27,857 nt of DNA, taken from Desulfurococcales archaeon (GTDB lineage: Archaea > Thermoproteota > Thermoprotei_A > Sulfolobales > Acidilobaceae). The notes beneath the pieces are model-generated. The model was given only the letters and a program-made list of their open reading frames with translations, had not been told where the DNA came from and ran no database searches. The stretch is from NCBI GenBank assembly GCA_015521095.1, contig WAOU01000099.1, positions 1-27,857 on the forward strand. The letters are read 5' to 3'. Position 1 is the stretch's first letter; each line of letters opens with the position of its first letter. This document shows, in pieces, positions 1 through 8,044 of the stretch. A program made the translations under genes and the position numbers.

Positions 1-203
1 GACACCGCTACCAAGAGGCTGTTCTTTAGAGCGATAGCGACTTCAGCGTCATGAAATAGTTGTTCATACCATTTGACTGTAAAGCCTTTCCATTCACCAA
101 AGTAGTAACTGTTGTTAAAACTATAAACTGCCATAACAGCTAACGGCACATATAGTGCTACTAATAGTACTATGGTGTATATCTTAAGGGGGCTAACTCT
201 CAG
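1..203 (-). CDS. ABC transporter permease, PotC-like (partial, 3' part outside window)
   Basis: This is the N-terminal part of a second inner-membrane permease; the rest lies beyond the left edge. About 67 codons are visible: a basic start, one hydrophobic segment (IYTIVLLVALYVPLAVMAVY) and then FNNSYYFGEWKGFTVKWYEQ. That layout is typical of the PotC/PotI permeases of spermidine/putrescine-type importers, where a short loop with a W-x-G-F/L-T-W-Y pattern follows TM1. No ATG, GTG or TTG is available before TM1, because an in-frame TGA lies just upstream. The best start is CTG at 203-201, overlapping the stop of the upstream permease as CTGA, with a perfect Shine-Dalgarno five bases before it. 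Third gene of the minus-strand ABC operon. The family is fairly sure, the substrate is not. Confidence 0.75.
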   Translation of the reverse strand, partial: MRVSPLKIYTIVLLVALYVPLAVMAVYSFNNSYYFGEWKGFTVKWYEQLFHDAEVAIALKNSLLVAV

Positions 204-976
204 TATTCGATCACCTCACCCGTCCTCCTCGCAATGATATAGGACGCAATCATCAATACAAGTACAAGTAATATAGTTAAAGCTGCGCCAACTCCCCACA
301 TTCCGCCGCTAAGGAACAAGTAGTAGATCAGCGTGCCTACCATGAATCCCTTCACTCCTCCTAGAAGGGTAGGTATAACGTATTCAGTCATGCTCATTAG
401 ACCTACTAGGAGGGATCCAGCGATTATGCCTGGTAGGCTTAACGGGATAATTATCGATCTTAGAATCTGAGCCTTGGAGGCACCCATTACCTTTGCAGCT
501 TCTATGACGTTGTCAGGTAGTCTCGATATGCTTACATAGAGCGGGAAGAACATGAAAGGTAGATACTCGTATACCATGCCAAGCATCATTGCTGGGTACC
601 CCTCGGCTCCGCCTAGCGCGTACACTATGCTTTTTATCGCTAGAGCTCTGAGGAGCACGTCGATCCAGAACGGCGTAAGGAAGAGTAGCAGGAGCAGGTT
701 TCTCTCCCTTGATGAAGCTTGTTTAGCCACATAGTAGGCGGCCGGGAACGACAAGAGGAGCGTAGCAGCCACGGTCTCCAAACTTATGACGAGACTATAT
801 ACTATAACCTTTCTATAAGCTGGATCGGTTGCAAGTACTAGGTAGTTTTCTAATGTTAGTTCTCCACCGTAGCCCAAGAAGCTTTCATAGAAGAGTATTA
901 TGAAGGGAGCATAGAAGAATAGGACAAGGAATAGAGCCATCGGTAACAGTGTTAATAGGTGATTATATCTCGTCAC
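200..976 (-). CDS. ABC transporter permease, PotB-like
   Basis: Inner-membrane permease of a polyamine-type ABC importer, 258 aa, about six TM helices. The first (LLTLLPMALFLVLFFYAPFI) is followed by FYESFLGYGGELTLENY, the usual PotB layout. The cytoplasmic EAA loop that docks on the ATPase is clear at about residues 160-190 (VIEAAKVMGASKAQILRSI, then LPGIIAG). The start is GTG at 976-974, sharing one base with the TAG stop of the upstream ATPase, so the two are probably translationally coupled. Order on the minus strand is ATPase, PotB-like, PotC-like. A substrate-binding protein is not in the window and may lie to the left. PotB-like permeases also serve iron, thiamine and other systems, so the substrate is open. 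Confidence 0.9.
   Translation of the reverse strand: MTRYNHLLTLLPMALFLVLFFYAPFIILFYESFLGYGGELTLENYLVLATDPAYRKVIVYSLVISLETVAATLLLSFPAAYYVAKQASSRERNLLLLLFLTPFWIDVLLRALAIKSIVYALGGAEGYPAMMLGMVYEYLPFMFFPLYVSISRLPDNVIEAAKVMGASKAQILRSIIIPLSLPGIIAGSLLVGLMSMTEYVIPTLLGGVKGFMVGTLIYYLFLSGGMWGVGAALTILLVLVLMIASYIIARRTGEVIEY
209..217 (-). promoter_or_regulatory. Strong Shine-Dalgarno deciding a CTG start
   Basis: The minus strand reads GAGGTGATC, fully complementary to the conserved archaeal 16S rRNA 3' end (GATCACCTC). It sits five bases before CTG at 203-201. No conventional start codon lies at a useful distance, so this site is the main support for a CTG start in the second permease. Confidence 0.6.
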
Positions 977-1995
977 TATTCACGCACCTTGACCGTGTCC
1001 TCAGGCCTCCACGCGATTCTTACAATGGTTCCGGGCGAGTAGTGTTTTCCGTTCCTGGGAACAGTTACCTTGTACAGTCTCCTATTGCTCCTAACGTATA
1101 TGTGGAGGAGTGCTCCCTGGAAAACAACGTCCTCGATCCGCCCCATGATACTTGGAAGCCCAGTGTCCTCTGGGTCGAGCAATAACTTCTCGGGACGGAT
1201 AAGAATCTTGTACTCGGGATCTTCGCTTAGAACATTAATCTCGCCGAAGAACCCAGCCACGAACAACGAGTTAGGCTTCTCGTAGACCTCTTCGGGAGGA
1301 CCATACTGTATTATACGGCCATTATTCATCACGGCTATATAGTGGCTTACGGCCATTGCCTCGTTCTGGTCGTGTGTAACGTATAGAACAGTTGTACCTG
1401 TCTCCTTCTGTATTCTTTTGAGAACGCTTAGGAGTCTTTGCTTGATCTTGTAATCCAGATGAGCGAAGGGTTCATCCAATAAGAGCACGCTTGGCTCTAT
1501 TACAAGGGCACGAGCTATCGCGACCCTCTGTTTTTGTCCACCGCTCAACTCGTCTATTTTTCTCCTCATGAATACGTCGGGGTCGAGACCTACCAGGTCG
1601 AGAACCTCGCGGACTCTTCTCCTTATCTCAGCATTCGGGTATCTCCTTATCTTTAAGCCAAACGCTATATTACCATAAACATCTAGGTGGGGAAAGAGTG
1701 CGAGGTCCTGGAATACAAACCCAATATTCCTCTTTTCCGGAGGCAACCCTGTCACGTCTGTGCCGTCAAAATAGACCTTTCCACTCGAAGGCTTTTCCAA
1801 TCCAGCGATAACCTTCAGGAGCGTGGTTTTACCACATCCACTGGGTCCTAGGAGCGTTGTTATTTTTGATTTCTCCACTACGAGGCTCACATTGTCAAGT
1901 GCCACAACATTGCCATACTTCTTGGTAAGGTTCTCGACCTTTATCTCGACCCCTTTCAACTCCCCTGTCCTCATACTCGCCTCTAGAACAATCAT
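976..1995 (-). CDS. ABC transporter ATP-binding protein, PotA/CysA-type
   Basis: Cytoplasmic ATPase driving the importer, 339 aa. Motifs in order: Walker A GPSGCGKTT (50-58), Q-loop Gln near 96 (VFQDLALFPH), signature LSGGQKQR (150-157), Walker B LLLDEP (171-176), D-loop, and switch His in VTHDQ (208). The C-terminal part from about 270 fits a TOBE domain (ILIRPEKLLL), as in PotA/MalK/CysA importers. The start is ambiguous. ATG at 1995 (used here) has a TATA-like element only about 20 bases upstream, suggesting a leaderless message. ATG at 1974 (residue 8) has a GAGG Shine-Dalgarno four to five bases before it. First gene of the operon, divergent from the AtuA-family gene. Confidence 0.92.
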   Translation of the reverse strand: MIVLEASMRTGELKGVEIKVENLTKKYGNVVALDNVSLVVEKSKITTLLGPSGCGKTTLLKVIAGLEKPSSGKVYFDGTDVTGLPPEKRNIGFVFQDLALFPHLDVYGNIAFGLKIRRYPNAEIRRRVREVLDLVGLDPDVFMRRKIDELSGGQKQRVAIARALVIEPSVLLLDEPFAHLDYKIKQRLLSVLKRIQKETGTTVLYVTHDQNEAMAVSHYIAVMNNGRIIQYGPPEEVYEKPNSLFVAGFFGEINVLSEDPEYKILIRPEKLLLDPEDTGLPSIMGRIEDVVFQGALLHIYVRSNRRLYKVTVPRNGKHYSPGTIVRIAWRPEDTVKVRE

Positions 1996-2009
1996 TAGCC
2001 CTTATTAAG

Positions 2010-2060
2010 AGGCTATAAGTATTCTCTGATGATAAGAAAACTGTATATTGTAAAAATAAC
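2010..2060. promoter_or_regulatory. Divergent promoter region, ABC operon / AtuA operon
   Basis: The 106 bases between the ABC ATPase and the AtuA-family gene must carry both promoters. Minus strand: ACTTATAG near 2010-2020 is a plausible TATA box for the ATPase. Plus strand: TGTATATTG near 2042-2050 is a plausible TATA box for the catabolic operon and would leave a leader of about 30 bases. The shared region would allow one regulator to control both units. Positions are read by eye. Confidence 0.35.
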
Positions 2061-2101
2061 TTCTAGTCCATGTACAAATACGTGAGTGGTGTGGTTCTAG
2101 A

Positions 2102-3451
2102 TTGGAAACTAGGATATATGCTCCCACAGCCATACTAGGATACGGCTTTCCCAAAGAAAGCCTAGAAAGGGCTCTCCTGGAAGAACCCGATATTATCGCC
2201 GTAGATGCAGGATCCACTGATCCAGGACCCTACTATCTAGGAGAAGGAGTACCATTCGTAACAGACTCCATGCTCCACAGAGACCTCACGCTACTAATAG
2301 AGGCATCATACAAGCACAAGATACCCTTAGCAATAGGTACTGCCGGTGGTGCAGGAGCAAAACCCCACGTAGACAAAACCCTTGCCATAATAAAAAGAAT
2401 ACTCAACAAAAAAAGTTACAAGGCTAGGATAGCCGTGATATACAGCGATGTCAAGAAACAGAAACTCATAGAGTTCCTCAAGGAAAGGAAACACTTCTCT
2501 CTCGGTAAAAACAATCCTTTAGGAGACCTAACAGAGGAGAGGATAAGAGAATCCACACGGATAGTCGCCCAGCTAGGCGTTGAACCTATAATGAAAGCCT
2601 TGGAAAAGGAGCCAGATATTATTGTCGCCGGAAGAGTAGTAGATGTTGCGGTATTCGCTGCACTCCCATGGATAAAGAAGCAACACAAGGGCTTAGCAGT
2701 TCACCTCGGTAAGGTCCTAGAGTGTGGTGCCATAGCAGCTGAGCCCGGAAGTGGTAGCGACGGTATGATGGGTGTACTTAGAAACGGTGAGTTTGAGGTT
2801 TACCCGGTTAATCCTTCTAGGAGAGCTACAGTGTTGAGTGTCGCAGAACATGCATTATATGAGAGGACCGATCCCTTCAGGGAATATGTGCCGGGAGGAT
2901 ACGCTGACCTCTCACAGGCTACATACGAGGAGGCTGGCGAGGGACATGTTGTCGTAAAGGGAACGGGCTGGGTTGATTTAGGGGAGAGATACGTAAAGCT
3001 AGAAGGTGCACGGCTGGCAGGCCATAGATATGTTGTTGTCGCCGGAGTACGTGATCCCTTATTCATATCGAGGAGAGAAGAGCTAGTAGATAAAGCCATT
3101 GAAGCTGTCAAGGAACGAATACGCGGAGAATACAACGTATATGTCCACTTCTACGGGGCTAACGCCGTTATGGGTGACAGAGAGCCAAATCCCGTACCAG
3201 GCCATGAGCTTGGTATAATCATCGAAGTGGTCTCAAGGGACCGGGAGCTGGCAAAGACGATAGCAGGCGCGGTGAGAAGCACGCTACTCCACCTGGGATG
3301 GCCAGGACGCATAACGACGGCGGGGAACCTGGCATTACCCTTCAGTCCCAGCGACTTATATGCTGGAAAGACATACGAGTGGAGCATATGGCACCTGATA
3401 GAAGAACATGATCCCCTAGAATTCTCATCCATTAAGGTCCTGGAGGTGTAA
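2102..3451 (+). CDS. Acyclic terpene utilization AtuA family protein (DUF1446)
   Basis: Probable catabolic enzyme of uncertain reaction, 449 aa. It carries the hallmarks of the archaeal/bacterial DUF1446 group: N-terminal APTAILGYGFPKESLERAL, then VDAGSTDPGPYYLGEG, GTAGGAGAKPHV, GRVVDVAVFAALPW and GSGSDGMMGVLRNGEFEVYP. These Gly-rich and acidic motifs suggest a ligand- or metal-binding site, but the chemistry of this subgroup is not established. The family is named for AtuA of Pseudomonas citronellol breakdown; that substrate should not be transferred here. The TTG start at 2102 gives the expected N-terminus. First of three plus-strand genes; a GGAGGTG Shine-Dalgarno in its last codons serves the next gene four bases away. 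Its partner is DUF4387, a common pairing. Confidence 0.88.
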   Translation: METRIYAPTAILGYGFPKESLERALLEEPDIIAVDAGSTDPGPYYLGEGVPFVTDSMLHRDLTLLIEASYKHKIPLAIGTAGGAGAKPHVDKTLAIIKRILNKKSYKARIAVIYSDVKKQKLIEFLKERKHFSLGKNNPLGDLTEERIRESTRIVAQLGVEPIMKALEKEPDIIVAGRVVDVAVFAALPWIKKQHKGLAVHLGKVLECGAIAAEPGSGSDGMMGVLRNGEFEVYPVNPSRRATVLSVAEHALYERTDPFREYVPGGYADLSQATYEEAGEGHVVVKGTGWVDLGERYVKLEGARLAGHRYVVVAGVRDPLFISRREELVDKAIEAVKERIRGEYNVYVHFYGANAVMGDREPNPVPGHELGIIIEVVSRDRELAKTIAGAVRSTLLHLGWPGRITTAGNLALPFSPSDLYAGKTYEWSIWHLIEEHDPLEFSSIKVLEV

Positions 3452-3454
3452 GAT

Positions 3455-3769
3455 ATGGCTAGGCTCATTGATGTAGCGAGTATTATCAGGAGTAAAAACG
3501 CTGGACCATTCACCATAACTATAGATATACTCTTTAGAGAGAAAGAATGCGCTGTTAAAGCCTATAGTTATCTAACACCTGAGAGGATAGCATCTTTATA
3601 CAAGGAGGATCCCTCAAGGATAGAAGTAATCCTTTATGAGCCGGCTAACGCGGTCAAAATCAATATTCCGCGCAAGATACCAGCCGGTCACCCTGGCGAC
3701 ACCGACGTTTATGGTGCACAACAACACGCTCCTCTACTAGGGTTCGAGATACCTTTCGACTGTAAATAA
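3455..3769 (+). CDS. DUF4387 family protein
   Basis: Small soluble protein of 104 aa. It matches DUF4387 closely: IRSKNAGPFTITIDILF near the N-terminus, LTPERIASLY in the middle, and the highly conserved end PAGHPGDTDVYGAQQHAPLL. Members are nearly always encoded beside AtuA/DUF1446 proteins and are probably a small subunit or partner, but no function has been assigned. The ATG is four bases after the upstream stop and has a strong GGAGGTG Shine-Dalgarno. The two genes are therefore almost certainly co-translated, followed 18 bases later by the PrpD-like gene. Confidence 0.9.
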   Translation: MARLIDVASIIRSKNAGPFTITIDILFREKECAVKAYSYLTPERIASLYKEDPSRIEVILYEPANAVKINIPRKIPAGHPGDTDVYGAQQHAPLLGFEIPFDCK

Positions 3770-3787
3770 CGTGGAGGGCGAGTAATA

Positions 3788-5095
3788 GTGGGAAAGGATG
3801 TGGTAGCGGACATCGTGGATAAAATAATCGAGGCATACAATGAAAACGGCAGACAAGAATTAGAAGCCGCTAGGACTGCTCTAATAGATACCTATGCAGT
3901 AATGGCGGCGGCGCCCAGAGTATACAAGAAGGCTTCACTATACGCTACGCGCCTCGGGGAAACAGGTACGAAGGAAGGCATACGAGTACCGGGACTAGGC
4001 CATATGTCTACTCCTAGAGGAGTAGCCGCGGCAATGGCCTTCCTATCGCACAGCATAGAGTATGATGACTGGCTAGCAGAAGCCCTAATACACGTAGGTA
4101 GTGTATCCATACCCATTATACTAGCATATGGTAGAGAAAGACAGATGAGCGAGATTCTAAAGACCATCATAGCATCATATGAAGCAGCACTATACCTGGG
4201 GAGCTACTATGGTAGAAGCCATTATACATATTGGCACTCGACCTCGAGTATAGGAGCACTAGTAGCGGCAACCACCTATATACTTGTAAGACATGGGCCA
4301 CAGAGAAAACTACTCGAATCGACAATAGATGTTGCATCAGCATACATAGGAGGACTGTGGACAGTAAACAACTCTCAAGCACTATATAAGCCCCTATCTC
4401 CGGCAAACGCGGTTCTCACAGGCCTACTAGCAGGAACCGCGGCTGAAACAGAACCTGCGAGGATACCGGGAGCACTACACGAATCCTGCAGACTTCTGCG
4501 AGGAGAGTGCACAGTGAAGACATTTGATAAGAGAGGAATACTCCTCAACGGCTACAAGCTCTACCCAACATGCAGACACAGCCATACTACAATCGAAGCA
4601 GTAGAAAAAATACTAGAAAAAACACAAGTCTATCCCGACGGGATCCAGGAAATACAAGTAAGGGTATTCAAAGAAGCCATAAACGTGGCAGGAAAACAGG
4701 ATCCCGTATCCGTGGAAGAAGCCAGGTTCAGCATACCACACCTAGTTGCAACTATGCTTGTGTATAGATCAGTAGACTTCGAAACAATTAGCAAATCACT
4801 AAACGATCCCAGAATAAAATCGCTCAGAAGAAAAGTAGTCCTAGTAGAAGACAAAGACTACACCTCCAGGTATCCAGAAGAACAACCATCAACTGTCACA
4901 ATAAAGATAAGAAATAAAGAGTATAGCGAGACAGTGCTTCATCCAAAGGGAGATCCAAGACGAGGAGACAACATAGTAGAGGTACTCAACAAAGCAAGGA
5001 GCCTCAAAAAGTACATGACACCCATAGACCAAGCAGTATTAGATAAGCTAATAGACGCTGAACCAGACACGATCTTAGCCGAGATCCTCGAATAA
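3788..5095 (+). CDS. MmgE/PrpD family protein (2-methylcitrate dehydratase-like)
   Basis: Cytoplasmic lyase-family protein of 435 aa, slightly shorter than classical PrpD (about 480). Two family blocks are visible: HSIEYDDWLAEALIHVGSV (about 90-108), the helical-domain block that in PrpD carries the DD pair and conserved His; and KLYPTCRHSHTTIEAVEKI (about 257-275), the second conserved block. Known members dehydrate 2-methylcitrate or decarboxylate cis-aconitate; no methylcitrate synthase or lyase is nearby, so propionate use is not supported. The GTG start at 3788 has GGAGGGCGAG upstream. Third gene of the AtuA/DUF4387 operon, pointing to a shared pathway for a branched or dicarboxylic acid (inference). 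Confidence 0.88.
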   Translation: MGKDVVADIVDKIIEAYNENGRQELEAARTALIDTYAVMAAAPRVYKKASLYATRLGETGTKEGIRVPGLGHMSTPRGVAAAMAFLSHSIEYDDWLAEALIHVGSVSIPIILAYGRERQMSEILKTIIASYEAALYLGSYYGRSHYTYWHSTSSIGALVAATTYILVRHGPQRKLLESTIDVASAYIGGLWTVNNSQALYKPLSPANAVLTGLLAGTAAETEPARIPGALHESCRLLRGECTVKTFDKRGILLNGYKLYPTCRHSHTTIEAVEKILEKTQVYPDGIQEIQVRVFKEAINVAGKQDPVSVEEARFSIPHLVATMLVYRSVDFETISKSLNDPRIKSLRRKVVLVEDKDYTSRYPEEQPSTVTIKIRNKEYSETVLHPKGDPRRGDNIVEVLNKARSLKKYMTPIDQAVLDKLIDAEPDTILAEILE

Positions 5096-5190
5096 TCACT
5101 ATAAGAAAAATCTCGGTCAAAACTAAGATACATAACTAGAAAGCAAAACTATGCATACCCATACACTGATATAGGCAAAGGTGCCATGAT

Positions 5191-5907
5191 ATGAGCGATA
5201 TAAGGCCACCCACATATGGAAAAGACGCATTAGAAAAACTAGTACAATTCCCCAAGAAAATACTCAAATTCATAATAGTAACCAGCATACTAGTCGCGAT
5301 AGCAATATACTACGCCTATTACATGACAGGTGAAAAAATAATTCTCATGGCATTGTTCCTGGTCCTAGCAATGCTCCCAGTAGATATAGCAATAATCTAC
5401 GGACTATCATCCTCATACTATAAAAGGACAAGACAGTTCCTTACGAATCTGATAAAGCTACTAGAGCCAGAGGCATACGGAATCCTCAGACACGCAGGCT
5501 ATACTCTCATATCCGCTAAGCGGAAGACTGGGGAAATCGTCTACATGCTTATACCAGACAATACAAGGCTCTATCTAGTCATAGTAAAAGAATTCGTTCC
5601 ACGGCAAGAAAAGAATGCGAAATCAATAATAGAGCTAGCAAGTCTAAGCCTACATCTTTCAAAAAAGATAGGAACAGTTAGGAAATTTTTCAAATTGAAC
5701 AAGCCTACCCGGAAGTGTATCAGGTTAGAGGAAGAAGTCAAGGGCGAAATAAGGATCCTTGACCCATATAGGCCCGTTATCGAGTACGGGTATGGAAAGG
5801 CTGTAGTAGTGCTGTTGCGTTGCCTAAAAGGGCTTAGTAGTGCCTATCAGGAGGTAGAGGAACTAGTTAAACTCCACTTACCGGACTCTAATGAGGAATT
5901 TCTCTGA
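5191..5907 (+). CDS. Hypothetical two-TM membrane protein
   Basis: I do not recognise this 238-aa protein. A 25-residue cytoplasm-like N-terminus (SDIRPPTYGKDALEKL) is followed by two adjacent helices at about 27-47 and 50-72. A soluble domain of about 165 residues follows, with alternating beta and helix character (GYTLISAKRKTGEIVYMLIP, LYLVIVKEF). The soluble part is Lys/Arg rich and probably cytoplasmic. The ATG at 5191 has an AAAGGTG Shine-Dalgarno seven bases upstream. It starts 95 bases after the PrpD-like gene and could be read from its own promoter; no functional tie to that operon is visible. Confidence 0.75.
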   Translation: MSDIRPPTYGKDALEKLVQFPKKILKFIIVTSILVAIAIYYAYYMTGEKIILMALFLVLAMLPVDIAIIYGLSSSYYKRTRQFLTNLIKLLEPEAYGILRHAGYTLISAKRKTGEIVYMLIPDNTRLYLVIVKEFVPRQEKNAKSIIELASLSLHLSKKIGTVRKFFKLNKPTRKCIRLEEEVKGEIRILDPYRPVIEYGYGKAVVVLLRCLKGLSSAYQEVEELVKLHLPDSNEEFL

Positions 5908-5961
5908 AGTGATAAACTAGTCGGCGACATGAGCCCTGTATTTTAGTATTGTTGGGTCTCC

Positions 5962-5993
5962 ACAGATTATTTATCTAGGAGTTATATCTATCG
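5962..5993 (+). promoter_or_regulatory. Putative promoter of the DMT transporter gene
   Basis: AT-rich elements GATTATTTAT and GTTATATCTAT lie about 25-50 bases before the GTG at 6016. The second is at the right distance for a leaderless or very short-leader transcript, consistent with the weak Shine-Dalgarno. Read by eye. Confidence 0.3.
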
Positions 5994-6015
5994 TAGAGAT
6001 AATAGGTTACCGGGA

Positions 6016-6906
6016 GTGGCGACGCCGGAGACAACGGGATACATAGCAGCATTCATGTCAGGATTCCTATTCGCGGGAAGCGACGTACTCGTAAGAAAAG
6101 CAGTAACAAGACTCACGCCGAGGGCAATGCTTGCAATAAGCCTCCTAGTAGGAACACCTCTCCTAGCATTATTCGCTATAGTCTCGGAAGATCCTCTCCC
6201 ACCAGCCAAGGCCGTACTAGCATATGTTCTAGCAGGAATGTTCAACTTCGTCGCCGGAAGACTATTATTCTACTTGGCAGTATCAGCGCTGGGAGCAGCT
6301 ACTGCAAGCGTGCTCACAAGCCCCACCATACTAGTCTCAGCGTTTCTAGCAGCGATACTTTTGGGAGAGCCACTATCTCCACCACTAGTGGCAGGACTAT
6401 CATTAACAACCCTAGGCGTATTCCTAGCCAGCTTCAGGCCGAGCGGAGTAGAGCTACAAGGAGTCAACTATAAGCTAGGCCTCCTATCAGGGATCGCTTC
6501 AGTATTCATGTTCGCCTCCTCAGCAATCCTAGTAAGATATGCTGGTGTTCAAGGAGCGAGTCCCCTATGGGGTACAACGATCTCATATGCTTCAGCACTA
6601 CCAATAGTTCTCTCATACACTTGGAGAGACCTGTCAAGATCCATAAGAGACAAGAACACTCTAGGAACAGCCCTAAAAGCAGCAATTGCTGCCGCAGCCA
6701 TAGTCGCGCTCGCACAGATGTCAAGATACATAGCGTTAACAGACCTACCCGTCGCCAGAGCAGTGATACTAATCAGCCTCTTCCCTATACACACAATATA
6801 CCTCAGCAGAATAGCAGGCGAAGCATTAATGGAGGAAGTCAGAATAAACCATGTATTAGGCGGAGCCCTAGGAGTCCTGGGAATAATCGTGGCATATACT
6901 GCCTAG
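6016..6906 (+). CDS. DMT superfamily (EamA) transporter
   Basis: Polytopic membrane transporter of 296 aa with the drug/metabolite transporter pattern: two homologous halves of about five helices each. Half one starts GYIAAFMSGFLFAGSDVLVRKAV; half two starts KLGLLSGIASVFMFASSAILVRYA. Each ends in an EamA-like segment (LLGEPLSPPLVAGLSLTTLGVFLA and the final HVLGGALGVLGIIVAY). Members export or import amino acids, nucleotides, sugars and other metabolites; nothing here fixes the substrate. The GTG start at 6016 has little Shine-Dalgarno, suggesting a leaderless message. The gene is convergent with the TusA-like gene and the two TAG stops overlap in a single CTAG. Confidence 0.85.
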   Translation: MATPETTGYIAAFMSGFLFAGSDVLVRKAVTRLTPRAMLAISLLVGTPLLALFAIVSEDPLPPAKAVLAYVLAGMFNFVAGRLLFYLAVSALGAATASVLTSPTILVSAFLAAILLGEPLSPPLVAGLSLTTLGVFLASFRPSGVELQGVNYKLGLLSGIASVFMFASSAILVRYAGVQGASPLWGTTISYASALPIVLSYTWRDLSRSIRDKNTLGTALKAAIAAAAIVALAQMSRYIALTDLPVARAVILISLFPIHTIYLSRIAGEALMEEVRINHVLGGALGVLGIIVAYTA

Positions 6907-7145
6907 GGCTTTTCCGCAACAACCGTATAGGTTAGCCCGTCATAGGACTCGCTCCTTATCACCAGCCCTGAGCCCTTGAGTATCGATACTAGCTTATTGT
7001 ATGGATAATAGGTCTCCTCACCTACAATCTCGACTACATCGCCACTCTTTATACTAAGCAGAATATTTGAAAGTCTTACACGAGGATTCTCGGTACAAGT
7101 AGATGCTGCTGTAGCTGTGAGTTCCACTCTATATCCCTTACCCAT
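6903..7145 (-). CDS. Small TusA/SirA-like protein
   Basis: Compact protein of 80 aa. The pattern after the N-terminal strand (STCTENPRVRLSNILLSI, then KSGDVVEIVGEE and a C-terminal strand pair) resembles the TusA/SirA fold: a Cys near residue 17, a helix, a central GD-[VT]-[VL]-x-[VI] strand and a final helix and strand. TusA proteins relay sulfur as a persulfide for tRNA thiolation or sulfur metabolism. The canonical Cys-Pro-x-Pro is degenerate here: Cys17 is kept but the next residue is Thr and only one Pro follows at 21. Assignment is by eye and tentative. The ATG has AAGGAGGGG upstream. Confidence 0.6.
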   Translation of the reverse strand: MGKGYRVELTATAASTCTENPRVRLSNILLSIKSGDVVEIVGEETYYPYNKLVSILKGSGLVIRSESYDGLTYTVVAEKP

Positions 7146-7295
7146 GGCTGAGAACCCCTCCTTAGACTAAGACTACAGGTACTGTCCTGTTTCCACTTTC
7201 TATTTTACTTGGACGAGGGGTAGGACACCTATGTTTCTAAGTACATATCCCGGCGAGCCTCCACTACAGGAACATCACACCCAGGGAAAACTAGA

Positions 7296-8042
7296 TTATT
7301 CCTGGCTACAGGATCCGTGTACCATACTTTGATTGGTGACAAGTATTATGAGTACTGAGGATAATATCAGAACGATACCTGGGACTAGGAACCTTGTAAC
7401 TATTAAGGCTATCCCGAGTGGAAGAAGATTAGTTCCTATCGAATAGAATATTGTTATTTTCCGGTACATGCCTGGCCTGCTTCCTACGTAAGCAAAGCTC
7501 TCCGGTCGAAATAGTGCTAGGAGAGTTATGATCACGGGTAACGACTCCGTCAATAGTACAAGAGCATAAACTGCGGTCTTGTCAAATGCTGAGAGAGGAA
7601 TTAATAATGATATTGAGGCGAGGAGCTGGAGAATGAACATGACAATTATGAATGTCCTAGTAATAGGTGGAAGGGGAGTAATTATCTCGAGTTCAGCTCT
7701 GTCTTCATCACCTATTTCCTCGTCTATAACGTAACGTTCTGCTAGAAGTACAGGAGCTAGTATAGATGCCATTGTTGAGCCTACTAGACCGACCACAATG
7801 GCTAAGAGGCCAATATCTAGCCCCATTAGGAGCGACGTGATCGCCGATATGGAGCCCGTTAAGATGAGACCAACACCTAGCAAGAATATGCCCGTCTCAT
7901 ATAGTTTCTTGGAGGAATATACATGTGCAGGTAGCAGATCCTTTCCAGGTACAGGATACTTTCTCGTCCAAAGTATCAATGCTCCTAGAACTGAAATGTA
8001 GGCTCCGAGTAGTGCCAATACTAGCTCTCCTGTTCCAGCCAT
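7296..8042 (-). CDS. Hypothetical seven-TM membrane protein
   Basis: Unrecognised integral membrane protein of 248 aa with about seven helices; examples are ELVLALLGAYISVLGALILW, LPLGIALIVTRF and IVLILSSVLIILVT. An acidic loop (DEEIGDEDRAELEI) follows helix three. The true start is ATG at 8042: the longer reading from TTG at 8063 would translate the Shine-Dalgarno itself (AAGGAGGGAGAT), which is also the end of the PadR gene. Only two bases separate the PadR stop from this ATG, so it is the last gene of a CPBP-PadR-membrane protein operon. The association with a PadR repressor suggests a stress- or ligand-induced efflux or envelope function (inference). Confidence 0.8.
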   Translation of the reverse strand: MAGTGELVLALLGAYISVLGALILWTRKYPVPGKDLLPAHVYSSKKLYETGIFLLGVGLILTGSISAITSLLMGLDIGLLAIVVGLVGSTMASILAPVLLAERYVIDEEIGDEDRAELEIITPLPPITRTFIIVMFILQLLASISLLIPLSAFDKTAVYALVLLTESLPVIITLLALFRPESFAYVGSRPGMYRKITIFYSIGTNLLPLGIALIVTRFLVPGIVLILSSVLIILVTNQSMVHGSCSQE

Positions 8043-8044
8043 GT

